Shown: positions 1-10,344 of the stretch, piece after piece
Layout of the letters: each line of letters opens with the position of its first letter
Position numbering within the stretch: position 1 is the first letter of the stretch
Source of the DNA: Verticillium longisporum
Taxonomy: Eukaryota > Ascomycota > Sordariomycetes > Glomerellales > Plectosphaerellaceae
Direction of reading: 5' to 3'
Length of the DNA stretch: 64,000 nt
Assembly (NCBI GenBank): GCA_019188255.1
Contig: JAETXT010000013.1
Location: forward strand, 558,001-622,000
Program-made: the position numbers and the translations under genes
The notes under the pieces: generated by a model
Seen by the model: only the letters and a program-made list of their open reading frames with translations
What the model was told of the DNA's origin: nothing
Databases searched by the model: none

Positions 1-2052
1 CCAAGCGACTTGCAGATTGACGACTCTGAGGATGAGAACCTTAGTCTCGTCTTTGAAGATGCAAACGAGAGCGCAGACAAGCCAGGCGTGGACCAGCCCG
101 TTGCCAGCCCGGCGCCTTCTGTAGTACCGCAGACCCCCAAAAACAAGCGTGTTCACAGGGAAGTGATCCCGTCGTCACAGGATTCCCCCCTCACGCCCAT
201 GTTGGCTAGATATAGCCCGGCAAACAAGCGATCACCGCTTAAACACAAGTCAACCAACGTCATGGCGCCTCTCCCCGAAGTCTCCGAGACGCCAAAGCTC
301 CCTCGTCCTCGGACCATGGTCATAGAAGACTCGACGGTCACCAAAAGTCCAACATCTTCAAGTATTGACCCGTCTCCGGGAAAGGAGAACCGAGACCCCC
401 TCACAGTTCACACCGCGACTGTGAAGGCTGTTCGATTTGTCACGCCCCGACCGTCGCAACTTGTGCGTCCACCGCAAAGCCGAGTACTGGGAGAGATCAG
501 CATTCCGGAGGACGAAGTGTCCGAAGGAAATGGTGAGCGGGACGCAAGCCCGTCCCCTCTGCGACGCAAATCAACACCGAAGCCAACGGAGCGTGAGATT
601 GCAGATTCCGAGGACGACTTAGACGAGCTGGGAGAGGCTGATCTGATGGAGGATGAAGACGAGTATGGCGCAGTAGGGCACGAAACGCAGATGCTTGCCG
701 AGGAGTTAGTGAATCTATCTGAGAAGTCGTCCTCCGCGGAGGCCTCTGCAGGCAACTTGCCACCCGTGCAACAATGGGTCACGCATGACGAGTCTGATGT
801 TGCCGATGCTGGGCAGGCAACAACCGCAGAACGTGTGAGCGAACCTTTCACGTCATCACCTCAACTTCCCACGCCAAGACCGATATCTCAAGTCACCACA
901 CAATCACAAACCCAGACACAGTCGCTGGACGATTTCTCCCAGATCACACCAACACAAGCTCGGAGTCAGCCAACTCAAGCTATGGAAAGTCAGCGAATTT
1001 CCTTGGAGCAGATTCACGCGATGGGACCACAGACGGACAGATCCGATATTTTCATCTCCATCCACCCAGAGCATGTCGATGAGATTATCAAGGGCACCAA
1101 AAACCACGAGTTCCGCGGCTACCGAATTCCCAACGTCGTTACCCGCATGTGGATTTACGTCACGGTGCCGATTTCCATGTTGAGGTACATGGCTGTGATT
1201 TCCAATTACAAGCAGCCCGGCGAGATTGAGGAAAATGGCCTCGGCAACGCCGAATTCAACGCCGGCAAGAAGCAAAATAGCTTTGCCTACGAGCTGCAAG
1301 AAGTCTACGAGCTGAATAATCCTGTATCCCTGGCGGAGATGAAAGAGCATGGGTGGGTTGCTGGGCCTCCGCAGAAGTACAATTACGTACCGCCCACGGT
1401 GGTAGGGCACCTGATGGCAAACCTGCGTTGCTCTTTATTTGGAGAAGAAGGAGAAGGAGAAGATCAAGCTGCCGACTTACCTTTGCTCGACGATCTTCCG
1501 TCCGAACTGAGCCCGGTGAAACAGCACCACAAACCGTCGAGTCCCTCCAAATACACCATTTCCCAGGAGGTCGAGAAGCAGATTCTCAGTGAAGCAACAC
1601 TACAAAATACATCAGACCCTGACCTGCTCGTTCCATCGAGCTCAAGCCAAGAACGCCGGCGCGTCTACAATGCAACGCCAGCTGCTCCTTCCCTGAAGCT
1701 CCCGTCCAAACTCCCGCCCACACCCTTCAACCGCCTGCCGAACCCAAAACAGTCGTCTGCAGCGCGGCGCTCCGTCAGGCTCTCGCAGGCCACGACAGCG
1801 AGCCAGGCCTCGAGCCCGCCGGCGTCGCCTGCCAAGACTACACGGCAGCGGAGCTCGCGAGCTCCGCTGCCCTCGTCGAGCCTGTCGCTTCTTCCCCTTG
1901 ATGACACGGACAGTCCCATCCAGCTACCAGCTGGGGAATTCTCGCTGGAAACGTCGCAACTGTTGACGAAAAGCCAGATGTTGCCGGACAGCGTGCTGTG
2001 GGATGAAGATCCGGTTGAGGATGACGAGGATGTTGTTTATGAGACGGACTAG
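1..2052 (+). CDS. ASCH-domain (PUA-like) protein, 5'-truncated by the window edge
   Basis: The reading frame is open from base 1 and no ATG start is visible, so the N terminus lies outside the window. The visible part is about 683 residues and ends at TAG 2050-2052. The first third is disordered, Ser/Pro/Thr-rich and acidic, with many SP/TP sites. A folded block (about bases 1045-1430) begins IFISIHPEHVDEIIKG, continues with NHEFRGYR and IPNVVTRMWIYVTVP, and ends at GWVAGPPQKYNYVP. This resembles an ASCH/PUA-like fold, in which a conserved G-x-K-x-x-E-x-R segment helps bind nucleic acid. Fungal homologues are often labelled AT DNA-binding protein, but the biochemical role is unproven. The C terminus is again low-complexity and acidic. 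The domain class is fairly sure; function is unknown. Confidence 0.75.
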   Translation, partial: PSDLQIDDSEDENLSLVFEDANESADKPGVDQPVASPAPSVVPQTPKNKRVHREVIPSSQDSPLTPMLARYSPANKRSPLKHKSTNVMAPLPEVSETPKLPRPRTMVIEDSTVTKSPTSSSIDPSPGKENRDPLTVHTATVKAVRFVTPRPSQLVRPPQSRVLGEISIPEDEVSEGNGERDASPSPLRRKSTPKPTEREIADSEDDLDELGEADLMEDEDEYGAVGHETQMLAEELVNLSEKSSSAEASAGNLPPVQQWVTHDESDVADAGQATTAERVSEPFTSSPQLPTPRPISQVTTQSQTQTQSLDDFSQITPTQARSQPTQAMESQRISLEQIHAMGPQTDRSDIFISIHPEHVDEIIKGTKNHEFRGYRIPNVVTRMWIYVTVPISMLRYMAVISNYKQPGEIEENGLGNAEFNAGKKQNSFAYELQEVYELNNPVSLAEMKEHGWVAGPPQKYNYVPPTVVGHLMANLRCSLFGEEGEGEDQAADLPLLDDLPSELSPVKQHHKPSSPSKYTISQEVEKQILSEATLQNTSDPDLLVPSSSSQERRRVYNATPAAPSLKLPSKLPPTPFNRLPNPKQSSAARRSVRLSQATTASQASSPPASPAKTTRQRSSRAPLPSSSLSLLPLDDTDSPIQLPAGEFSLETSQLLTKSQMLPDSVLWDEDPVEDDEDVVYETD

Positions 2053-3265
2053 AATTTGTTTATCACGCGGCTGTGGGCTGTTTCTTGCGTCTTCCGAAAT
2101 GAGTGCGAGGCGTTGGGTGCTTGAGAAAAAGATTGATACCAAGGGCGTGTGCTTGCCTTATTTTTAATGAGATGCTTCTTAATTGACTGGCCTGTCGAGG
2201 CTCGTGATGCTGTTCAAGAGGCACTGACCGTGCCTCGAGGCCTATGGGTCATGTATGCTGGTACTGCTATTTCTATCTGTGGCTAACAGATTTTACGACT
2301 AAGTCATACCCATCGCAGGAGACCCCGTGTTGACAATTCCATTGAATGCAGAGCACCCCGTCTCCTCTTCTCATCGAAAGCAGAGGCCGAGAAATTCATT
2401 TGAACCAGCTGCAGCCCATTGTTTCCCGTCAGAACTCCACATCCCACTATGGTGTTCAGTCCCCAGGACCCGCCGATGTAGCCTAACATAGGTACTTCAG
2501 GAACATTGAAGTCTTTTCAAAGACATGTAGATATAAAGCAAGCCTGCGGTTCCCTCCGCGTACCCAACCAGGCAGCAAACGAACAAACCATGAGCAGCGC
2601 GTGTGGCCGGAACAACAAGACAACATGGCAGCCTCTAGATTCAGGGTTTGACTTCCGACAGTCGGATAATCTTTTTTTGACTCTGAAACTCAAAATCCAT
2701 AGCAACGCCAGCCCTCGCGTCAGTTCTGGTATCCGTAAAGCGTACAGAATCTTGACGTTGAATGTCCATGCACACGCATCGGAGTGGCTGATAAGCCGCT
2801 GTCTTCGCTCTTGCTATAACCAGGCCAGGGAGGCTCTAGGCGGCATCGAATTTCAATGGGGCTCGGTAAAACCCATCTCGAAGGTTCAGTATTGAGATGT
2901 TCATGCGTTTGCAAGACACTTCAATAGATACATTGCTAGGTTCGAGACGGCACAAGAACAGAAAAACCATCCGACGTGTCTGCACAGGCGTTCAGAAGAG
3001 AGATGGCTACATCTCAACATGGACCATGCTGACGGCCCGCGAGGCCGGTCACTGCTTACAGTTGACGTTGGTTTTTCTTCAAGGTTTCGTATATTCCTCG
3101 CCAGCATTGATTTAAAAACGATAAATAATAGTCATATCACCACGAGCCCTTGCAAACCGTAATCGTCAAAACCATCCTAACTCCATGCACTCGTCCCAAG
3201 CATCTGACCGAGCCCGACAATTTTCGTACAAGGTGCCGCCTACCCAAGAGAACACGAGACAGAAA
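2053..3265. other. Intergenic region between the ASCH gene and the SDR gene
   Basis: About 1.2 kb between the 3' ends of two convergent genes. The frames here are short and lack conserved motifs. I see no RNA gene or repeat. It presumably holds the two 3' UTRs. Confidence 0.5.
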
Positions 3266-4191
3266 TCAGAACATCATCCTCCCGCCGTTCACGGGAACCA
3301 CGGCCCCCGTCACCCACCTGGCGCCCTCGCTCACCAAAAAAGCCACGACGTCCGCTATGTCGTCGACGTTGCCGAGCCTCTCTCCAGCTGGCGTGCCTCG
3401 CGCCGTTTCGAGCCCCAGGTCCTCGCTAGCGCCGTCCTCGTCTCCGTCTTTCACCATGCCCGGACTCACGCAGTTGACCGTGATGCCCCGGCCCATCTCG
3501 CCAAACTCCCGGGCCGCAACGCGCGTGAAGGCCTCGACGGCAGCTCTGCTTCCCGCGAGCGCCATGCTGCCGACATCGTCGCCTCTAGCGGCGCTGCCGG
3601 ACAGGTTGACGACGCGGGCCTCGCGCGCGAGGTACGGGCGCACAGCCTTCATCATGAAGAAGACGGCGCGAGCGTTGGACTCGAAGACGCGGTCGAAGGC
3701 CTCGGGGACGTCGTCTCGAGCGGGGCGGCGAGCTCTGCGCCGGGCCCGTTGATAAGGATATCAATGTGGGAGACCTGGAAGGCCTTGAGAACGTGCCGCA
3801 CAACGCGGTCGTGGTCCTTGACGGGGTCGGCCTGGATGGCGGTGGCCGAGGAGCCGGCGGCCTCGACCGAGGCGATGACGGCATGGGCGCGGGAAACGGA
3901 GGTGGCGTGGTCAAAGGTAAAAGCGATGCGGGCGCCGTCCTGGGCGAGGCGCAGGGCCACGGCGGCGCCGATGCCCCGGGCACCACCGGCAACGAGGACG
4001 ATCTTGCCGGAGAGGGTCATGTCCGCCGGCGGGATCTGGGGCAGGGGCTTGGTCCAGTTGAGAGACAGAGAGGGCTCGCGCGAGAAGCGAAAGGAGGGGA
4101 CATCGCTGATGATGCTGTGACGGGGCCTCTTCTGGAGGATGAGACCCTCCTGGCTCGGTTGGCTCACCAGGCTCTCCGTTTCAAAGTCCAT
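3266..4191 (-). CDS. Short-chain dehydrogenase/reductase-like protein, frameshifted and lacking the catalytic Tyr and Lys
   Basis: The start is taken as ATG 4191-4189 (A at -3, G at +4). About 60 leader residues precede the Rossmann fold, which opens with KIVLVAGGARGIGAAVALRL, the glycine-rich NAD(P) motif. The frame then carries HIDILINGPGAEL (the NAG-like motif) and breaks at about 3715. The next frame resumes with DDVPEAFDRVFESNARAVFF and runs to NGGRMMF at 3266. One missing base (GAGGAC read as GAGAC) joins both parts into about 308 residues, a plausible SDR length plus leader. The catalytic YxxxK is LAGSR here (Tyr to Leu, Lys to Arg), although VNLSGS and the NCVSPG strand are kept. It is therefore either a pseudoenzyme or a decaying gene. 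The substrate is unknown. Confidence 0.7.
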
Positions 4192-5220
4192 CGTGGTGGT
4201 CTGTGTCGCTTGGGAGGTGAATGGTGCCCTGACTACTGATACAACTGATTGTGATGTTGATGTTGACCTTGATCTTGGCCCTGTTCTGGAGTTGGATCTG
4301 GATCTGGAACTGGGGCAGTAGGAGCCGGGATTCCGCCTGAGAAAGTGCGGCGTGGAACAGGAGAACAGGGGCATCATAATAAGCGTTAGGAGCACATGAT
4401 GTGCAGTGGCGGTATGCATAGCCATCACCCGGCCTTAGTCGAGAAGGCACGACATTCGCCGGGCGCGGATTGGGTTGGGGGGCGAATGTAGACAGACGAA
4501 GCTAGCAGTCGGTGATGCAATAGAAAGGTAGACAGCTACCAAAGGGTAAGGTAGGTAAGGGCAAGGTAGGTCCGGGATGAATCAAGGATGCTCTCTGACG
4601 CGCGGGCGTAGGCTGGATCGACCGGGTCGCAGGCTGCCTTTTACCCTTTGCCCGCCTGTTTGTGAGCACATGTTGAATGTGGCGACTGTTGATGGGTGGT
4701 GCACTTGGTAGTGGTGGTGTCGGCCCAAATCCCATATGCAGGTTTCCTTGTCCATGGCGGCCAACCATCTCGCTTGGTTGTCGGAGGGGGGACCCCGCTG
4801 TCCACCTCATTTCAGTTCGTCAGCGGCCAAGGGATCGATTATCGAACCCAGGTCACTGGACCAGGTAGTGGTGATGCTCCAGTGCATGTTGAGCTTTGGT
4901 GCTGGATGCTGTGCAAGATTGTGGAGCTTGTATCGCGAGAAGGGGACTGTCCCAAGTTTAGCATAAAGCTTCGTCCATCGACCGCCGCTGGCAAAACATG
5001 TTTGTCAGGCAAGGTCATGCTGCATGTTTCGCTGTTCGGCACGGCATGAGGCACGAGGCATGGTGCTTGCTCGTCACAACATCAAGGGCAGCGGCATGGG
5101 AGCAGTCGCCGGCAGTCCGCGTAATGCGGTGTGGTTGGCTCAGTCCAGCACCTCGAAGCGCTGGAATTTGCGCCGTCTTGGAGAGCAAGGACAGCGTTGA
5201 GGCCTTGCTTCCGTGTGCTG

Positions 5221-5282
5221 CTCCTTGACCAAGTCTTGACCAAGGAGAAGTCCTGCTCCTTGATCAAGGCTTGATCAAGGAG
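5221..5282. repeat. Two diverged copies of a 27-bp dyad-symmetric unit
   Basis: Copy 1 is 5221-5247 and copy 2 is 5256-5282, separated by 8 bp. Copy 2 is a perfect inverted repeat with 12-base arms CTCCTTGATCAA and a GGC spacer. Copy 1 has CC in place of TC in its arms, so its symmetry is imperfect. Confidence 0.8.
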
Positions 5283-5452
5283 AAAGGGGGTTGGGGCGCA
5301 GTGTCAATATACCTCCACTCGAATTCTCCAAAGTGGAGAGGGCTACCACGATCTTCAGGGACGAATCCAACCCAACAGCTGTGTTGATGATGCTTGTACG
5401 ATGGGTGCTTCAGATGCCTGGCGATGGAGGTGGACCCTTTCATGCCAATCGC

Positions 5453-5508
5453 AAGGTATAAGGTGCAAGGTATAAGGTGCAAGGCAAGGTGCAAGGCAAG
5501 GTGCAAGG
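5453..5508. repeat. Short tandem repeat of AAGGTATAAGGTGC / AAGGCAAGGTGC units
   Basis: Two units of AAGGTATAAGGTGC are followed by two of AAGGCAAGGTGC, read directly from the sequence. It is a minisatellite-like array in the gap between the SDR and ZDS1-like genes. Confidence 0.8.
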
Positions 5509-6207
5509 CGCGTGAGCAATTGCTGGGGCCTTGCTTTCTTTCCTGTTTCGGTCCTTGGTCTTCCTTGTCTTGTTGTTCGGGTGTCGTCCGAAAGTTTGTG
5601 TTTCAACGAAATGGCCGGACGTCTGACGGTAGTTTCTTCCAGAAAGGCCATCGAGGGCAGTGGCTGGCTGCCTTGGTCAGACACGGATGATGGTCAAGTT
5701 GAGCCATGGAGAGATGGTTTGGGGGAGAAAGGTCTGAGTAATTCTCCTGTAGCGCCTAGCTGGATGGCCAGGCATCCGAGCGAGCGTAGAAAAAAATACC
5801 TGGGTACCTATCTAGGTAGGTAGGTACTGAGAGGTATAGGGCTAGGTAACCACGCATCCTGGCCACCAAGCACTGCTTGTTGCTGCCTTCACAAGTGGCT
5901 GGCTCAGTACAAAGCCTGGAGCTTCTGGTCAGCCAAGTGTCTCGCGGGCCACGCAGCAGTGGACGAATAAAGCTGCTTCTGTTGCAGTGAGGCTGCCGAT
6001 GACATACCTGTTGGAGGGGGGGTTGGGCCGTCTGACGATCAGTCTCGTCTGAGCTGAGTGTTGTCTGGAATTCTGCACCTGCTGCAGCGGAGGCACGTCA
6101 CTGAGCGCCGGGTGCTGGGCGATGGGTGGGCACTGGATCAGACGCAGGCTTCAGGGACCGCACGCCCATCGAAACAGCCCGTCTCGAACCGGCAAGAGAC
6201 TATCAGT

Positions 6208-6282
6208 CAAGGTACCTAAGGTACCTACCTGCCTACCATGTAGGTACCTACCTTAAGGTACCTTACCTTAGGCAGGTAGGCA
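6208..6282. repeat. Palindromic TACCTAGGTA / AAGGTACCTT repeat cluster
   Basis: Interleaved AAGGTACC, TAGGTACCTACC and TTAAGGTACCTT elements make this about 75-bp stretch largely self-complementary. Related elements recur in other gaps of the window. Confidence 0.75.
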
Positions 6283-7339
6283 TTTAGGGAGGTGCGACCC
6301 CTAACGCCTTGAGCTGGTGGCTCCCCTCGCTAAAAATCCCACCGGCGTGCCAAAACCACTGCTCACCACCCCCCACAGCCCTCCAGGCCAGGGGCAGCCT
6401 GCCCAAGCGATAGTATCCAGTGAGGCCTGGTCGGAACCTTACACCACAGGCACGTGACCATCTGGCGCCAACCAGGGACGGCCACTGGCCAGCAAGTACT
6501 GTACAGCAGTGAGCGACAGTGACGAAAGTCTAGGTAGACATGCCGTCCGCTGGTGGAGTGTCATGAATCCGGCGCCACCCCTTTGATTGCGCTAATGCAA
6601 TTGGGGAGGCGCCCCCGGCGGCCCCTCCACGCCCAACTGCGGTACTTCAGGCCGTGCGTCGAGGTACATCCGCTGGCGCTGGACCAACCACACAACCGAC
6701 AAGTCATCCCTGAGCCCCCTCCCCGTTCCCTACAGGCTGGCACCTTGGCATCGGGCACCTCCATTCGCTCTCGTCCTTGGTCGGAAAGCCGCTGTGGTGC
6801 CCGCTCTCTCTCCAAGCTTGCAGTAGGGGGGTTGAGCGAGAGCGAAATCCCATCATTCATCCCAAGGAACCCCCAAGGGAACCCAAGAATCAAAGACCCC
6901 AGCGAGCGAAACCCGCAACCCAGAGACGCCGACCATTTCGACGATCCAACGGCGCCCTCTCTTATCTCTCTTTTCTTCTCTCTCTCTCTGGATTCCACCT
7001 TCGATACCCCGATATATCGACATCCCATCCTCTCGCTCTCTCTCCACGTCTCTATCGGCTCTGTCTATCCGTCTTTGTGCGATCGCCCACTGCGGCGCGG
7101 CCACCCGCTTGTCGCCCCCCATAAACGTCTTGCCTCGTTGGATGTACCGATCCCCCAACGACGGCCAACCTGTGACCCGACGGCCGTCGACGGCGCCTAT
7201 GCCTCACAACCGCTCTTGACCCCGATGCGAGTTCACCGACCATTTTTCAACCGATCGGTCACAATATACGCCCGGTGTTCTTTGCTTTGGGGGTTTCGCT
7301 GGCGTTCTGGCCTGTCCCACGGCCCTCTTGCTTTTCTAG

Positions 7340-10300
7340 ATGATGGTGCGTTCCCCCCCCGTTGTGGTACATGCCCAGCGTTTTCTGGGATCCTTGCCCG
7401 GGGTCCTGGGTTGCTCCAGTTGTTCTGCCATGCCTCTATGATTACGTTGCGGCCGCGGGCCTCTGACCTTGACGTCTTCCACTGGCTTCCTCCCTTGCAC
7501 ATGCTGACCACTACTCTCCTTTCTCTCCAGACATCATCCCGCCCCCGCGGCGATGTAGGCGGAAGCTTCGCCAGTCGACGCGGCCACGCCAGTCAGCTGT
7601 CCATATCCGATCCGAGCCACCATGTGACCGAGGCCATTGGAACCCTGTACGGTGACGAGGACGACTATGCCAACGACCACCGACCCATGAGCTTCATACA
7701 CCAGCCCGAACACCTCCACAAACTCTCTCACCTCGATGATGGCCAAGATCCACGGCGGCAGCAGCTGCTGCGCTCCACCTCGGACCAGTCGGGCACCAAC
7801 CTATCCCTCAACGGAACCCCAGGTATTAAGAAGGCCCAAACGTTACCCACGAGAGCCCCGAGCCTGCGGTCAAATGCCTACGGAGAAGGAGGGAAAACGC
7901 CCTTGTCCCCGACCATGTCCCTGCGAAACGTCCAGAACGAGTCGTCACAGTTTCCCCTGACCAACATCGAGCACCCCAACGACATTGCGCAGGAGCTGAG
8001 CAACCTTCAAGCACTGAGGAGAATGTCGATGGATGTCGGCAACAACACCGATCCTGATTTGCTACCCTTCTCGAGCATGTCTCTGACAACCATGCCGTCG
8101 ATGGCGCCGTCAGGAGACGACGATGAGGCAGATCCCTCCAGACTGCTATGGGTCCCTGCGGCTGTTCACCCGGAGTTGGCGCCCACGGAATTCAAGAACT
8201 TTCTGGAAAATCGCGTGCAGTCCATGAAAAGGAGGTCGGGCGAATCTCTTCTCTCACCAGACACGCTGGATCGAAGCAATTCAGGGGGGCTGAGGAGAAA
8301 GAAGAGCATGCTCTCTCGACAGATTGATAACTCGGGAGGACGCGGCGCTGACGGCTATGTGGATGGGTCGGTGAAGCTCGACGGCAAGCGGACCAGTGAG
8401 CCGGCCACGGAACTGAGCCTGGATGACTTGATGAAGGACCCTACCGGCGCAGTGCAGAAGCTGGCTCAAGAGTCGCAACCGGGGTCGGACCCGAAGGCAG
8501 CGTTGACGACATGCCGATCTTGCCAATGGTTCCTGGCATGGGGCTCCGTCGGTCGACCCGCACAACATATAGGAAGGGCGGTAGCTTGAGATCAGGCGAG
8601 CGGCATTCTCTCAACAAGCGGACGTCCGCCAGTCGACAAAACCAGGCTGAGGCTCAACAGCAGCCGGAAGCCACCACTGCGGCGCCTCTCGAGGATGTCC
8701 CTAAAGGCCATCTCCTCTCCAGGGTCCAGTCTGAGCCCATCTCCGAGAACTTTTCCCGGCCTGGCAGGCCAGCGCGACGTCAGCAGAATTCTCCCCAGGA
8801 GGATGCTTACTCCGCACTTACCGGGGGCGAACAGCCATCGTCCGAGACTCATGACTCCACGTCAAATGTGCGCAGCTTCCAAGATGATGCTCCGGCTCGT
8901 ACTTCCTCAACCTCGTCCGTACCACAAATCATCGAACCCTCAGCCTCGGAAGACGATCAAGGCGGCCAGAGACAATTTCCGCAGAGGACGACCTCAACAC
9001 AGCAGGGAGCCCCAGACGAGCCACCAGCACGGTCGTCAAAGCGTCCGGGCATGGTTCGCTCACCACAATCCAGCTCAGGCTCTCTCACCTTGCAACAGCA
9101 GCAGCAGCAACAACAACAACAGCCGAAGCAGCAGCAGCAGCAGCAGCATGGTAACAACCCAAACAACAGCCTCAATGACATGGCGCACAACCCATCCCCT
9201 CTGCCGGGCGGCGGCGCTACCAGAACTGACAGTCTCACGTTTATTCCAACATTGGCAGCAGATGATCGAAAAGCCGAGAGGAAGTCGAAGAAGGACAAGG
9301 ACGACGAAAGCAGCAGCGTATCCACCTCGAAATCCTGGTCAAAGTGGCTCAAGGGGAGCGGCGACGACAAGGAGAAGAAGAAGAGGGACGAAGAAAAGAA
9401 GAAGAGCAAAACCTTTGTCGAGAAGGCTCAGGACAATGTGCGACTGGACGTCCTGCAAAACTCTATTGAAAGTGCGGTTACCAAGGGCCGCGAGAGCCTG
9501 CTGCTTGATCGGGACAATGGTGACAGCAAGTTAGCCGAGGAAAGAAAAAAGGAAAGCAGTCGAAAGTCAGATCCGGCCAAGAAGGAGAAAGAGGGCGGCG
9601 GGTTGTTCTCAGGTCTCTTTGGCGGCGGCAAGAAGAAGGGCGAGAAGGAGTCCAGCAGCAAAAAGGGCCACCACCTACGCGTCTCCGAAGACCCGATCTA
9701 CCGCCCGCTCCGACCCGACGTCGACTACCATTGGACCCGATTCCCGCTGCTGGAAGAAAGGGCGATTTACCGCACGGCGCGCATCAGGCTGGCCAACCCG
9801 CACCGCTCGCTGCCCAGTGAAGTCCTCCTCAGCAGCTTCATGGATAACTACCTCGCCGTCGGCCAGGCCACGCACCCGCGGGCGCAGGTTCCCCAGTCGC
9901 CTCAGAGGCGCCTGGAGGAAGAGCGCCGTCGCAAAGAGCAGGAGGAGCAGTACCTCGCCCAGCAGCAGTTGCAACAACAGCAACAAGAGGAGTCGGACCA
10001 AGACACCCTCGACCAGTACAACTTCGACTACCACCGGGTACCTGAAGAAATGCCCTTTCCTCTGTGTGTATGACATGCTAACAAGCTTCCAGGGTGCCTC
10101 TCAGTACGGCGACAACAACTCGCATGATGGTGTAGATTATGTGGACGACGCGCAAATTTACGAGTACGAACATGGCGGCGGCGGCGGCGGCGGTCAAAAC
10201 CAATCTCAAGGCAACGACAACAGTTACGGCGACGAGTACGGTGGAACGCACGGCAAGGAGTACTATGACCAGTATGATCAAGGCAGCGGTGCGAACGGCG

Positions 10301-10344
10301 ACGGTCGAGGGCGACACAGTGACGGTCGAGACGACATGTGGTGA
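7340..10344 (+). CDS. ZDS1-type protein (Cdc14/PP2A-Cdc55 regulator), with one frameshift
   Basis: Zds proteins bind PP2A-Cdc55 and help control mitotic exit and polarity. The diagnostic C-terminal Zds block lies near 9715-9860: DYHWTRFPLLEERAIYR, then NPHRSLPSEVLLSSFM. The N-terminal conserved part reads HASQLSISDPSHHVTEAIG, with a later acidic DPSRLLWVPAAVHPELAP segment. Two polyglutamine tracts sit at about 9097-9147. The last intron is 10038-10092 (GTACCTG donor, TGCTAAC branch), and the final exon 10093-10344 has a Gly run. A probable first intron ends at the CAG at 7530. Exon 1 is then a tiny ATGATG at 7340-7345 in phase 0, which is uncertain. The frame slips at about 8502: inserting one G restores VDDMPILPM after DPKAA. 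No intron fits there. The downstream part is over 910 codons. Confidence 0.8.

Larger units (their letters stand above)
4192..7339. other. Long intergenic region with several short-repeat families; upstream part of the ZDS1-like gene
   Basis: About 3.1 kb without a supportable gene. It contains GGTAAGGTAGG tracts (about 4540-4575), two 27-bp dyad units (5221-5282), a GGTGCAAGG-type tandem array (5453-5508) and TACCTAGGTA-like palindromes (about 5800-5830 and 6208-6280). The stretch around 6960-7060 is strongly CT-rich, as in many filamentous-fungal promoters and leaders. An open frame from 6553 into the ZDS1-like gene looks like leader sequence read in frame, because it is low-complexity and unlike ZDS N termini. 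Confidence 0.5.

Noticed and set aside
4835..4870. tRNA-like B-box (GGTTCGATAATC on the minus strand)
   Set aside because: The sequence deviates from the GGTTCGANTCC box, and no matching A-box or cloverleaf stems were found at the right distance.
6553..7339. N-terminal extension of the ZDS1-like protein from 6553
   Set aside because: The frame is open but low-complexity, has a CT-rich leader character and does not resemble ZDS N termini. A CAG acceptor at 7530 fits better.
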